The notes beneath the pieces were generated by a model. That model saw nothing but the letters and a program-made list of their open reading frames with translations, did not search any database and was not told the origin of the DNA. From assembly GCF_900105495.1 (NCBI RefSeq), contig NZ_FNTF01000002.1, positions 5,653,501 to 5,717,500 on the forward strand: DNA of 64,000 nucleotides. The letters run 5' to 3'. Origin of the DNA: Pseudomonas frederiksbergensis (GTDB lineage: Bacteria; Pseudomonadota; Gammaproteobacteria; Pseudomonadales; Pseudomonadaceae). Positions 1 through 8,489 of this stretch are shown here, one piece after another (the stretch's first letter is position 1; each line of letters opens with the position of its first letter). Made by a program: the position numbers and the translations under genes.

Positions 1-2
1 AC

Positions 3-1472
3 CGCGACAGCCGCCGTTTGAACCGCTTCAACCTCGCCGTCAGCCAGACGCTCACGGAAAACCAGAGTATCGACTGGCAATTGAATGCCAAAGAGGGGAG
101 CAACCAGCGTCCGTATACCTACCGCCCGGTCTTCTCTGGGATTACCGCTGTCGGGAACAATTCCGACGTCGTCGCCAAGGACTATGCCGGTTCGCTGCGC
201 TGGAACCTCGACATCAATCCCGATCACAGCCTTTACGTCCAGGGTTCGGCACAGCACTGGGATCGCCAGCAGACCTGGCGTGCCTGCGATGCCGAGGTTT
301 CGTTCAGCCCGCAGTTGACCGAACTCTGGCAGCTCAACCCGAATTACACCGAACGCCTGGCGCGCAACATGGAGCGCTACACCGGTCCCGGCGCACCCGC
401 AGGTGACCCGACCCAGCGCGCACTGGCCAATCAAGTGCTCGACCAATGGCGCAACGGCGCCCGGCAAACCCTCTGTGGCGATATTGACCAGAGCACCCGG
501 GAATCGCGCTACGACCTTGAATTGCAGGACACCCTCAGCCTGTCCGACAGCCTGCGGCTGGTCAGCGGCATGAACTATCGTTACGACCGGGCAAATTCCG
601 AGACCTACTTCAATGGCACCCTCGACGACACCACCTGGCGGGCGTTCGGCCAACTCGAGTGGCGCGCCACCGAGCATTGGTTGCTGCAGGGTGGTGCGAT
701 GTTCGAAGACACGCAATTGATCGGCAGTTCGCTCACCCCGCGGGTGGCGGTCAACTACCTGATCAACCCGCGCCATGGCCTGCGCGCGGTGTACTCGGAA
801 GCCATCCGCTCGCCGGACATGTTCGAGAACAACGTTAACTGGAGCTATCAGGTAAAGAACCTGCGACCCGGCGCCTATGGCCAGTCCAGTGCCCGTTATT
901 TCGTCAAGACCCGTGGCCCCGGCAACCTCGAACAGGAACACATGCGCTCCCGGGAGCTGGGCTACAACGGCTACTTTGCCGAAGCGGGGCTGGCGGTCGA
1001 TGTAAAACTGTTCTACGACGAAATCACCGGGATGATCAGCGAACCGTTGCGCAACAATCAGTACATCGCCAGCAACTCGAACAGCGCACGCTTCTCCGGG
1101 GCAGAAACCCAGCTCGACTGGAGAATCAGCAGCGCCGATCGCCTGCGCCTGACGTATGCCTACGTCGATGCCGAGGCGAGCAACCCGCAGGATGCACAAC
1201 AGACCGCGCGAAACAGTGGTTCCGCCGGTTGGCTGCACAACTGGGGCCACGGCTGGAACAGCGCGCTCTTCTACTATGGTGACGATGCCCTGAACGGCTA
1301 CCGCTTTGAACGGGTCGACACGCGCATCGCCAAACGCATCGGCCTGGGCAAGGCCAGCCTGGAACTGGCCGGGGTGCTCCAGCAACGCCTCGACAGCCAG
1401 CCCACAACCTTCCTCGACAACAACTACGACGAGCGCCGAGTGCTTTACTTCAGCGCAGAGTTGGCGTTCTAA
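3..1472 (+). CDS. TonB-dependent outer-membrane receptor, C-terminal part (5' truncated by window edge)
   Basis: The frame is open to the left edge, so the plug domain and TonB box lie outside the window and only about 490 residues of beta-barrel are seen. Alternating aromatic and polar strands run throughout, with a receptor-like segment RAVYSEAIRSPDMFENNVNW. The protein ends in ...YFSAELAF, the terminal phenylalanine typical of outer-membrane barrels recognised by the BAM machinery. It would take up a ferric siderophore or another scarce ligand with TonB energy; the ligand cannot be told from this part. The stop codon is 1 base before the GTG of the next gene, so it is probably the first gene of an operon with the binding protein and sensor kinase. 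Confidence 0.88.
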   Translation, partial: RDSRRLNRFNLAVSQTLTENQSIDWQLNAKEGSNQRPYTYRPVFSGITAVGNNSDVVAKDYAGSLRWNLDINPDHSLYVQGSAQHWDRQQTWRACDAEVSFSPQLTELWQLNPNYTERLARNMERYTGPGAPAGDPTQRALANQVLDQWRNGARQTLCGDIDQSTRESRYDLELQDTLSLSDSLRLVSGMNYRYDRANSETYFNGTLDDTTWRAFGQLEWRATEHWLLQGGAMFEDTQLIGSSLTPRVAVNYLINPRHGLRAVYSEAIRSPDMFENNVNWSYQVKNLRPGAYGQSSARYFVKTRGPGNLEQEHMRSRELGYNGYFAEAGLAVDVKLFYDEITGMISEPLRNNQYIASNSNSARFSGAETQLDWRISSADRLRLTYAYVDAEASNPQDAQQTARNSGSAGWLHNWGHGWNSALFYYGDDALNGYRFERVDTRIAKRIGLGKASLELAGVLQQRLDSQPTTFLDNNYDERRVLYFSAELAF

Positions 1473-1473
1473 G

Positions 1474-2406
1474 GTGCTGTGTAGCCCGTCACGCAAAACG
1501 CCAATCCTTGGCCGCCTGCTGGCCGGGTTGTGCCTGGTGTTTACCGGACTGCTGAGCAGCCTGCCGGCCAGCGCCGCGGACATTTTGCTGACCGGCGCGG
1601 AGGACGGTCCGGCCATGCAATCCTTCACCCAGGCCCTGAGCACCTTGCGGTCTGCCGATAACGTGCGCTTCCAGCCGCTGGCCAGTCTGCCGGCGCCAGG
1701 CAAGCTGCCCGCCGGGACCCGTTTGATTCTGCTCGATCTGCCGAGCCTCGACTGGCGTCTGCAAGACGCCCAAGGCCCGGCGACGCTGGTGCTGCGCATC
1801 AGCCGCCTGCAAGCCCGCCAGCGTCTGGGGACCACCCTGCCCCCGCGCCTCAGCCTACTCTGGAGCGACCCGCCGCTGGACCGCCAATTGCGCCTTACCC
1901 GATTGCTGCTGCCGCAGGTCAAACGGGTCGGCGTGCTCTTTGACAGCCACAGCGAATTCCTTTTGCAGGAATTGCATCAGGCCGCCCACTCCCTGGGCCT
2001 TGAGGTGGTCACCGAGCGCTGGGACAACACCAACGACAGTCGGCCGTTGCAGAACTTGCTGAAGAACAGCGACGTGTTGCTGGGCCTCGACGATCCCGAC
2101 CTGTACAACCCGAAAACCGTGAAAAACCTGTTGCTCAGCAGCTATGCACGGCAAATGGCGCTGATCGGACCTAACGCCGGGTTCGTCAGGGCCGGGAGCC
2201 TGGCCAGCACCTACAGCGATCAGAGCGATTGGCTGGCAATGCTCGACGAACTGCTCGACCGGCCACCGGCCACCTGGCCTCGCGCGCACTACCCGCAACG
2301 CTTCAAAGTCTTGAGTAACGCGCAAGTGGCTCGTTCATTAGGTATTGAACAGATGGACGACGCGTCTGTCGCAACACAGTTGGCCGAAGGAGAAAATCGC
2401 CCATGA
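1474..2406 (+). CDS. Periplasmic ABC-type substrate-binding protein (PF04392-like), no permease nearby
   Basis: A GTG start at 1474 gives about 310 residues with a clean signal peptide (basic start, [20 protein letters not shown], cleavage before ADILL). The mature part looks like the ABC_sub_bind (TrpX-like) family: a two-lobed fold with [12 protein letters not shown] in the first lobe and the block [20 protein letters not shown] followed by GSLASTYSD. No permease or ATPase gene is present on either side. It overlaps the sensor-kinase gene by 4 bases (ATGA) and follows the TonB receptor by 1 base. The likely role is to deliver a ligand-bound signal to the kinase rather than to a transporter, which is inference from the arrangement. 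An upstream in-frame ATG at 1306 lies inside the receptor gene and would bury the signal peptide, so it was not used. Confidence 0.8.
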   Translation: MLCSPSRKTPILGRLLAGLCLVFTGLLSSLPASAADILLTGAEDGPAMQSFTQALSTLRSADNVRFQPLASLPAPGKLPAGTRLILLDLPSLDWRLQDAQGPATLVLRISRLQARQRLGTTLPPRLSLLWSDPPLDRQLRLTRLLLPQVKRVGVLFDSHSEFLLQELHQAAHSLGLEVVTERWDNTNDSRPLQNLLKNSDVLLGLDDPDLYNPKTVKNLLLSSYARQMALIGPNAGFVRAGSLASTYSDQSDWLAMLDELLDRPPATWPRAHYPQRFKVLSNAQVARSLGIEQMDDASVATQLAEGENRP

Positions 2407-4304
2407 CCTTCCGTCGCCGTTGGGACATCAACACCCGCACACAAATCATCAGCCTCGGCCCTGCCCTGTTGCTGACGTTGCTGTTGATCAGCTTCTTTAC
2501 CTTCGTGCGGATCCAGGACCTGCGTCAGGAGCTCAATCACACCGGGCAACTGATCGCCAACCAACTGGCGCCGGCCACCGAATACGGGGTGATCTCGGGC
2601 AACAATGAGGTGCTCGACAGTTTGCTCAAGGCGACCCTGGCCACGCCCAATGTGCGCTTTCTGGAAGTCCAGGACAGCGCCAACCGGATTCTGGTGTACG
2701 TCGAGCAACCGTCGCAAACTCACAACCGCTCACACCAGGTCGAAGTGTTCCAGGCCCCCGTGCGGCTGCAACGCATCCAGCTGCACAATGATTTCCTGCA
2801 GGGCAGCCGCGTCGCCAACGCGGCGCCCACCGAGGATTATCTGGGTCGGGTGATCGTCGGCCTGTCCAATGACGCCTTCAGCCAGCGTCAACAGGAAATC
2901 CTGCTCAAGGCCGGGATCCTGGCGCTGTTCGCCCTGCTGTTCACCTTTCTGCTGGCCCGGCGCCTGGCCGGCAGCCTGTCGCAACCGATCCGCGACATCG
3001 GCAACGCGGTCAAGGCGATTCAGGACGGCGACTACAAAACGCCGCTGCCGATCGTCGACGACACTGAGCTGGGCGCGCTGTCGCAACACATCAACAACCT
3101 CGCCAGCGGGCTCGAACAAGCCAGCCGCGAACAGCATCAAGCGATGGCGCAGTTGATCCAGACGCGCGAGGAAGCGGAAAAAGCCAACAATGCCAAATCC
3201 GATTTCCTAGCGATGATGAGCCACGAACTACGCACGCCGATGAATGGCGTGCTGGGCATGCTGCAACTGCTGGAAACCACAGAGATGACCGAGGAGCAGG
3301 TCGAATACGCGGCGCTCGCCTCGGAGTCCACCGAACACCTGCTCAAAGTCATCAACGACATTCTCGATTTCTCGCGCATCGAGCGTTCGGAACTGGAGCT
3401 GGAGCACATTCCATTCAACCTCGCAGACCTGATCGCCAGTTGTGCCCAGTCGTTCTCGCACAGCGCCGCGCAACGCGGCCTCGACCTGGCGTTGTCGATC
3501 CCGGACGACATGCGCGCGTTGCAGGTGCAGGGCGACCCGACGCGGATCCGGCAGATCCTGGTCAACTTGATCGGTAACGCTCTGAAATTCACCGAACAGG
3601 GCCGCGTCAGCATTGAACCGCAATGGCAATCGCTGGACCACGAACTGCTGTGGTTCACCTGCACTGTGCGCGACAGCGGAATTGGGATCTCGGCTGAAAG
3701 CCTGGAATTGATGTTCAACGCCTTCCAACAGGCCGACAGTTCTATTTCGAGGCGATACGGTGGCACCGGGCTGGGCCTGCCGATTGCTCGCACGCTGGCT
3801 GAACGCATGGGTGGCACGTTGCGCGCCCAGAGCGAGGAAGGTCGCGGCTCGGTATTCACCCTGGAAATCCCGCTGGCGCTCTATAAACAGACGCCACCCG
3901 TGCTGGCGCCACGCACACCGACCGGCAGCGGTGATGGCGAAGGGCGCAACGTGTTGCTGGTGGAAGACAATCCGGTCAATCAGACGGTCATCGAAGCAAT
4001 GTTGCGCAGTCTGGGCTTTACTGTCAGCGTCGTCACCGATGGCGCGCAGGCCGTGCGCAGTGCGGAGAGTCTGATTTTCGAAGCGATTCTGATGGATTGC
4101 CGGCTACCGATCATCGACGGCTACGAGGCCACCCGACAGATTCGCCAATTACCCGGCTGCACAGACTTGCCGATCATCGCGCTGACCGCCAACGCCTTGC
4201 AGGGCGACCGCGAAGCCTGTTTATCGGCGGGAATGAACGATTACCTGGCCAAGCCCTTCAAACGCACAGATTTGCAGCAAATTCTGCAGCGCTGGGTGCA
4301 GTAG
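2403..4304 (+). CDS. Hybrid sensor histidine kinase/response regulator (PA1611-like position)
   Basis: A 633-residue inner-membrane hybrid kinase. Domains in order: membrane segment about 18-36, periplasmic sensor about 40-165, second membrane segment about 168-187, HAMP about 188-245, HisKA with phospho-acceptor His274 in [10 protein letters not shown], HATPase with [10 protein letters not shown] and [10 protein letters not shown], then a receiver with acidic pair in [10 protein letters not shown], phospho-acceptor Asp565 in [11 protein letters not shown] and Lys in LAKPF. There is no C-terminal Hpt domain, so a separate Hpt protein must carry the phosphate onward. It starts in the stop codon of the binding-protein gene and sits just before fabA, the position held in P. 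aeruginosa by PA1611, a kinase known to work through HptB and to interact with RetS. Orthology is inferred from position and architecture. Confidence 0.92.
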   Translation: MTFRRRWDINTRTQIISLGPALLLTLLLISFFTFVRIQDLRQELNHTGQLIANQLAPATEYGVISGNNEVLDSLLKATLATPNVRFLEVQDSANRILVYVEQPSQTHNRSHQVEVFQAPVRLQRIQLHNDFLQGSRVANAAPTEDYLGRVIVGLSNDAFSQRQQEILLKAGILALFALLFTFLLARRLAGSLSQPIRDIGNAVKAIQDGDYKTPLPIVDDTELGALSQHINNLASGLEQASREQHQAMAQLIQTREEAEKANNAKSDFLAMMSHELRTPMNGVLGMLQLLETTEMTEEQVEYAALASESTEHLLKVINDILDFSRIERSELELEHIPFNLADLIASCAQSFSHSAAQRGLDLALSIPDDMRALQVQGDPTRIRQILVNLIGNALKFTEQGRVSIEPQWQSLDHELLWFTCTVRDSGIGISAESLELMFNAFQQADSSISRRYGGTGLGLPIARTLAERMGGTLRAQSEEGRGSVFTLEIPLALYKQTPPVLAPRTPTGSGDGEGRNVLLVEDNPVNQTVIEAMLRSLGFTVSVVTDGAQAVRSAESLIFEAILMDCRLPIIDGYEATRQIRQLPGCTDLPIIALTANALQGDREACLSAGMNDYLAKPFKRTDLQQILQRWVQ

Positions 4305-4402
4305 TGCAGGCCTTTCGGCTATCTGCGACTGGCGTGAAAGGCGAAAGTGCGGCAGTCTTAGGCACCCGAACAGGCCCGAAAAGGGGCTTGAATAATAATT
4401 TC

Positions 4403-4420
4403 AGTGCACAAGTGTACATT
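4403..4420. promoter_or_regulatory. Palindromic operator candidate for fabAB (DesT/FabR type)
   Basis: AGTGCACA-AG-TGTACATT is an imperfect inverted repeat (6 of 8 positions paired per arm), about 130 bases before fabA. Its core resembles the operator type bound by the TetR-family regulators FabR (enterics) and DesT (Pseudomonas) that control fabA/fabB. A TTGAAT hexamer at 4388-4393 lies just upstream, but no convincing -10 could be fixed. Confidence 0.5.
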
Positions 4421-4551
4421 CATGTCCTTGGTGCTGTGACTTTCACCACAACGCAATAGTCTATGAGTAGGCTGCTGACTCGAGGCATGAACGCTTCGAT
4501 CGGCCGGGAAGATTTGCCCCACCTGCCGCATGGGACTATTGAGGAGCTCGC

Positions 4552-5067
4552 ATGACCCAACAAAACGCCTTTACTCGGGAAGACCTGCTGCGCTGCAGTC
4601 GCGGTGAGCTGTTCGGCCCAGGTAACGCACAACTGCCCGCCCCGAACATGTTGATGGTGGATCGCATCACCCATATCAGCGCCGAGGGTGGCAAGTACGG
4701 CAAGGGTGAATTGGTCGCCGAGCTGGATATCACTCCGGACCTGTGGTTCTTCGCCTGCCATTTCGAAGGCGATCCGGTGATGCCAGGCTGCCTGGGCCTC
4801 GACGCCATGTGGCAACTGGTCGGTTTCTTCCTCGGCTGGCAAGGTCTGCCGGGCCGCGGTCGCGCCCTGGGTTCGGGCGAAGTGAAATTCTTTGGTCAGG
4901 TTCTGCCGACCGCCAAGAAAGTAACCTATAACATTCAGATCAAGCGTGTACTGAAAGGCAAGCTGAACCTGGCCATCGCCGATGGTTCGGTCAGCGTCGA
5001 CGGCCGCGAGATCTACACCGCCGAAGGCCTTCGGGTCGGCGTTTTCACCTCCACTGACAACTTCTAA
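4552..5067 (+). CDS. fabA: 3-hydroxydecanoyl-ACP dehydratase/isomerase FabA
   Basis: 171 residues, the normal FabA length. FabA dehydrates 3-hydroxydecanoyl-ACP and isomerises trans-2- to cis-3-decenoyl-ACP, the branch point of anaerobic-type unsaturated fatty acid synthesis in the cytoplasm. The hot-dog fold catalytic pair is visible: His70 in [13 protein letters not shown] and Asp84 in CLGLDAMW. The ribosome site GAGGAG is just before the ATG. fabB follows 11 bases after the stop, so the two form the usual fabAB operon and are likely controlled together through the palindrome at 4403-4420. Confidence 0.98.
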   Translation: MTQQNAFTREDLLRCSRGELFGPGNAQLPAPNMLMVDRITHISAEGGKYGKGELVAELDITPDLWFFACHFEGDPVMPGCLGLDAMWQLVGFFLGWQGLPGRGRALGSGEVKFFGQVLPTAKKVTYNIQIKRVLKGKLNLAIADGSVSVDGREIYTAEGLRVGVFTSTDNF

Positions 5068-5078
5068 GGGTTATCCGC

Positions 5079-6299
5079 ATGCGCCGCGTCGTTATCACTG
5101 GTCTGGGCATCGTTTCGTGCCTGGGCAATGACAAAGAGACCGTCTCCGCTAACCTGCGTGCAAGCCGCCCTGGCATCCGGTTCAACCCGGAATATGCCGA
5201 AATGGGTCTGCGTAGCCAGGTTTCCGGCTCCATTGACCTTCCCCTCGAAGAGCTGATCGATCGCAAGATCTTTCGCTTCGTCGGCCACGCGGCGGCTTAC
5301 GCCTACCTGGCCATGAAAGACGCCATCGCCGACTCCGGTCTGACCGATGAGCAAGTCTCCAATCCGCGTACCGGCCTGATCGCCGGTTCCGGTGGTGCCT
5401 CCACGCTGAACCAGATGGAAGCGCTGGACATCCTGCGCGAGAAAGGCGTGAAACGCGTTGGCCCGTACCGTGTAACGCGGACCATGAGCAGCACCGTTTC
5501 CGCTTGCCTGGCCACGCCGTTCAAGATCAAGGGCCTGAACTACTCCATCGCATCTGCCTGCGCCACCAGTGCTCACTGCATCGGTAACGCCATGGAACAG
5601 ATCCAGATGGGCAAGCAGGACATCGTGTTCGCCGGTGGCGGTGAAGAAGAGCATTGGAGCCAATCGTTCCTGTTCGACGCCATGGGCGCACTGTCCAGCC
5701 AGTACAACGAAACCCCGGAAAAAGCTTCCCGTGCCTACGACGCCAAGCGTGACGGTTTCGTCATCGCCGGCGGTGGCGGCATGGTCGTGGTCGAAGAGCT
5801 GGAACACGCTCTGGCCCGTGGCGCGAAGATCTACGCGGAAATCGTTGGCTATGGCGCGACCTCCGACGGCTACGACATGGTCGCTCCAAGCGGCGAAGGC
5901 GCCATCCGCTGCATGCAGATGGCCATGTCCACCGTTGACGCTCCGATCGACTACCTGAACACCCACGGCACCTCGACTCCGGTCGGCGACGTCATGGAAA
6001 TGAAAGGTGTGCGTGAAGTGTTCGGTGACAAGGCTCCGGCCATCAGCTCCACCAAGAGCCTGTCGGGTCACTCCCTGGGCGCCGCCGGCGTTCACGAAGC
6101 GATCTACTGCATGCTGATGATGGAAGGCAACTTCATGGCGGGTTCCGCCAACATCGACGAACTGGACCCGGAAGTGGCTGACATGCCGATCCTGACCAAG
6201 ACTCGTGAAGACGCCACCATCAACACCGTGATGAGCAACAGCTTCGGCTTCGGTGGCACCAATGCCACGCTGGTACTGAAGCGCTGGGCCGGTAAGTAA
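5079..6299 (+). CDS. fabB: Beta-ketoacyl-ACP synthase I FabB
   Basis: 406 residues, full length. FabB condenses malonyl-ACP with acyl-ACP and is required to elongate the cis-3-decenoyl product of FabA. The thiolase-fold active site is complete: Cys161 in [12 protein letters not shown], His296 in [11 protein letters not shown] and His331 in [11 protein letters not shown], with Lys326 in STKSLSG. The C-terminal block [17 protein letters not shown] is typical of the family. It is the second gene of the fabAB operon and is followed by a strong intrinsic terminator. Confidence 0.98.
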   Translation: MRRVVITGLGIVSCLGNDKETVSANLRASRPGIRFNPEYAEMGLRSQVSGSIDLPLEELIDRKIFRFVGHAAAYAYLAMKDAIADSGLTDEQVSNPRTGLIAGSGGASTLNQMEALDILREKGVKRVGPYRVTRTMSSTVSACLATPFKIKGLNYSIASACATSAHCIGNAMEQIQMGKQDIVFAGGGEEEHWSQSFLFDAMGALSSQYNETPEKASRAYDAKRDGFVIAGGGGMVVVEELEHALARGAKIYAEIVGYGATSDGYDMVAPSGEGAIRCMQMAMSTVDAPIDYLNTHGTSTPVGDVMEMKGVREVFGDKAPAISSTKSLSGHSLGAAGVHEAIYCMLMMEGNFMAGSANIDELDPEVADMPILTKTREDATINTVMSNSFGFGGTNATLVLKRWAGK

Positions 6300-6325
6300 T
6301 ACCCCGCCCTTCTAAGCTGCACACA

Positions 6326-6358
6326 AAAACGCCCCGACTGGTTCGGGGCGTTTTTTTG
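6326..6358 (+). terminator. Rho-independent terminator after fabB
   Basis: Stem AACGCCCCGA / TTCGGGGCGTT with a short loop, followed by a run of seven T. Confidence 0.92.
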
Positions 6359-6383
6359 TGCCTGAAAGATTGAACACCGCAAT

Positions 6384-6476
6384 CCTGTGGGAGCGAGCCT
6401 GCTCGCGATGACGGCACCACATTCAACATTTCTGTATGAATGAGACCGCTATTGCGAGCAGGCTCACTCCCACAGG
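6384..6476. repeat. REP pair (REPIN-like), GTGGGAGC family
   Basis: Two inverted copies of the Pseudomonas REP (GTGGGAGCGAGCCTGCTCGC and its complement, with one variant base in the second copy) separated by a non-repeat centre. Each arm is itself a hairpin. Bases 6477-6698 after it hold no gene and probably contain the promoter of the small gene at 6699. Confidence 0.9.
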
Positions 6477-6698
6477 TTTTGTGTGAAGCCAGACATTTTC
6501 GTCAATGCGAACATGAAGCTTTTGTCATGAAACCCAGCGGCCTGCGACCAAATGCCACGTGTTTCAAGGGCTGCAGGATTTTCTCTGATTTTGCAAAAAT
6601 CCGTTACCAGACTCAGCCATTTACTTAGCAGGCTAACAAAACCTATAACGGAGTCCTGCACACGCCTTGCTGCAGATAACAGAGATTGGAGCTAGCAG

Positions 6699-6887
6699 AT
6701 GACTGTAAAAGTAACTGAACGCGACGATTCACATAAGTCCCACGAAGGCATAGCCGCCGGTCTCCGGATCTGGGACGTGCATCAACAAGACATGCTGGTG
6801 GGGATGTTCCACTCCGAAACCGATGCCCGCAGCTACAAGGCCGAACTGGAAAAACTGGAGCAGCAACGAGCGCTCCAATCCGCATAA
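6699..6887 (+). CDS. Small hypothetical protein, 62 residues
   Basis: A short soluble protein, acidic and basic residues mixed, with no signal peptide or membrane segment. The middle (GLRIWDVHQQDMLVGMFHSETDA) looks like a small beta sheet followed by a C-terminal helix rich in Glu, Lys and Leu (YKAELEKLEQQRALQSA). It has a plausible ribosome site (GGAG at 6687-6690), codon use like its neighbours, and its own intrinsic terminator, so it is probably a real gene. I do not recognise a function. Confidence 0.72.
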   Translation: MTVKVTERDDSHKSHEGIAAGLRIWDVHQQDMLVGMFHSETDARSYKAELEKLEQQRALQSA

Positions 6888-6903
6888 GCAATGACAGCAT
6901 TGA

Positions 6904-6938
6904 AAACGACAAACCCCGCCATGAGCGGGGTTTGTCGT
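6904..6938. terminator. Bidirectional terminator between converging genes
   Basis: Perfect stem AACGACAAACCCCGC / GCGGGGTTTGTCGTT with loop CATGA. T-rich and A-rich flanks let it serve both the small gene (+) and the DUF2058 gene (-). Confidence 0.9.
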
Positions 6939-6957
6939 TGTTGCAGCCTTTATCGAC

Positions 6958-7500
6958 TTACCACATCAGATCGTCCGGGATCTGATAGGCCGCGTACGGA
7001 TCGTCTTCGGCAGCGACTTCTTCGGTCTTCACGTTCATCTGCACGATACGCTGTGGATCGCGCTCCTGGATCTTCAGGGCCGCCTCACGCGGGATCACTT
7101 CATAACCGCCGGCATGGTGCACGATGGCCAGCGAACCGCTGCTGAGCTTGTTGCGCATCAGCGTGTTGACGCAGATGCGCTTGACCTTCTTGTCGTCGAC
7201 GAAGTTGTAGTAGTCCTCGGTCGTCAGCTTCGGCAGACGCGAGACTTCGATCAACTGTTTGACCTGGGCTGCGCGAGCCTTGGCCTCGGCCTTCTCCTGT
7301 TGCTGACGGTTCAGCTCCTGATCGCGCTTGACCTTCTCGGCCATGGCTTCCTGAGCCGCCCGCTGCTGCGAGTCATCAAGTTCGATCTGACCTTTGTGGG
7401 CCAGACGCTGCTGTTTCTGCTTCTCTTTGCCGACCTGTTTGGCCTGCTTCTGGTTGACCAGCCCTGCTTTGAGCAACTGGTCGCGAAGGGAAATGCTCAT
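6958..7500 (-). CDS. DUF2058 family protein (YaiL-like)
   Basis: 180 residues, cytoplasmic. The N-terminal half (about 1-85) is a long Lys/Gln/Glu/Ala-rich helix, probably coiled coil (for example GKEKQKQQRLAHKGQIELDD). The C-terminal half carries the conserved block YYNFVDDKKVKRICVN and LAIVHHAGGYEVIPREAALKI. This is the pattern of the DUF2058 family; its biochemical role is not settled. It follows mazG in the same direction with a 28-base gap and probably shares its transcript, ending at the terminator at 6904-6938. Confidence 0.85.
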   Translation of the reverse strand: MSISLRDQLLKAGLVNQKQAKQVGKEKQKQQRLAHKGQIELDDSQQRAAQEAMAEKVKRDQELNRQQQEKAEAKARAAQVKQLIEVSRLPKLTTEDYYNFVDDKKVKRICVNTLMRNKLSSGSLAIVHHAGGYEVIPREAALKIQERDPQRIVQMNVKTEEVAAEDDPYAAYQIPDDLMW

Positions 7501-7528
7501 GGTGCTTATTACTCACTTAGGCAACTGC

Positions 7529-8365
7529 TCAACCGCAGCTGGGCAAATTCTTTTCCTGACGTTTGGCTTCGCCCCACAAGGCGTCCAACTCTTCGAGGGT
7601 GCAATCTTCTATGGGACGGTGGGTGTCGCGCAATGCCTGTTCGATAAAACGGAAGCGTCTTTCGAACTTGCTGTTGGCGCCACGCAGTGCAGTTTCGGGA
7701 TCGACCTTGAGATGACGCGCCAGATTGACCACGGAAAACAACAAATCACCGACTTCATCGGCAATCGCTGCCGAGTCATTGTCGGCCATGGCTTCGAGCA
7801 CTTCATCGAGCTCTTCGCGCACTTTGTCGAGCACCGGCAAGGCGTCCGGCCAGTCGAACCCGACCTGCCCCGCGCGCTTCTGCAGCTTCGCCGAACGGGA
7901 CAATGCCGGCAGTGCTGCGGGTACGTCGTCAAGCAAGGACAGCTGCATTGGCGTGGATGATTTCTCGGCGCGCTCTTCGGCCTTGATCTCTTCCCAGCGC
8001 TGCTTGACCTGATCTTCATTCAGCCGCGGAACATCCAGCGGCGCGTACAGATCACCGGTAGGAAACACGTGCGGATGACGACGAATCAATTTGCGGGTGA
8101 TGCTGTCGATGACACCGGCGAATTCGAAGCGCCCTTCTTCCCGCGCCAGCTGGCTGTAATAAACCACCTGGAACAGCAAATCCCCCAACTCACCCTGCAA
8201 GTGATCGAAGTCACCGCGCTCGATGGCGTCGGCGACTTCGTAGGCTTCTTCAAGGGTGTGCGGGACGATGGTTTCGTAGGTTTGCTTGATGTCCCACGGG
8301 CAGCCATATTGCGGGTCGCGCAGACGGCTCATCAGGTGCAGCAAGTCTTCAAGGCTGTACATCAA
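7529..8365 (-). CDS. mazG: Nucleoside triphosphate pyrophosphohydrolase MazG
   Basis: 278 residues, close to the usual 260-280. MazG cleaves NTPs and dNTPs to monophosphates and pyrophosphate and, in enterics, is linked to removal of aberrant nucleotides and to ppGpp balance. Two tandem MazG domains are visible: the first with LEEAYEVADAI and ELGDLLFQVVYYS (about 38-70), the second with REELDEVLEA and DEVGDLLFSVVN, which keeps the full metal-binding set EExxE...ExxD. It lies downstream of relA, as in many gammaproteobacteria, with a REP pair between. The start may be either of two adjacent ATG codons. Confidence 0.95.
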   Translation of the reverse strand: MMYSLEDLLHLMSRLRDPQYGCPWDIKQTYETIVPHTLEEAYEVADAIERGDFDHLQGELGDLLFQVVYYSQLAREEGRFEFAGVIDSITRKLIRRHPHVFPTGDLYAPLDVPRLNEDQVKQRWEEIKAEERAEKSSTPMQLSLLDDVPAALPALSRSAKLQKRAGQVGFDWPDALPVLDKVREELDEVLEAMADNDSAAIADEVGDLLFSVVNLARHLKVDPETALRGANSKFERRFRFIEQALRDTHRPIEDCTLEELDALWGEAKRQEKNLPSCG

Positions 8366-8384
8366 TCATGTCTCATCACAAAAA

Positions 8385-8479
8385 CCTGTGGGAGCGAGCC
8401 AGCTCGCGATGATAGCGGACTGGCAGACAACACAGATGTCGACTGAAATACCGCCATCGCGAGCAGGCTCGCTCCCACA
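8385..8479. repeat. REP pair (GTGGGAGC family) between relA and mazG
   Basis: Left arm GTGGGAGCGAGCCAGCTCGC and right arm GCGAGCAGGCTCGCTCCCAC in inverted orientation. It lies in the relA-mazG gap within a co-directional gene series, where such repeats may stabilise or separate transcripts. Confidence 0.9.
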
Positions 8480-8489
8480 TTGGTCATCT

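Noticed and set aside
4421..4466. fabA -35/-10 pair TTGGTG and AATAGT
   Set aside because: The spacing is 21 bases, outside the normal sigma70 range, so no core promoter was called.
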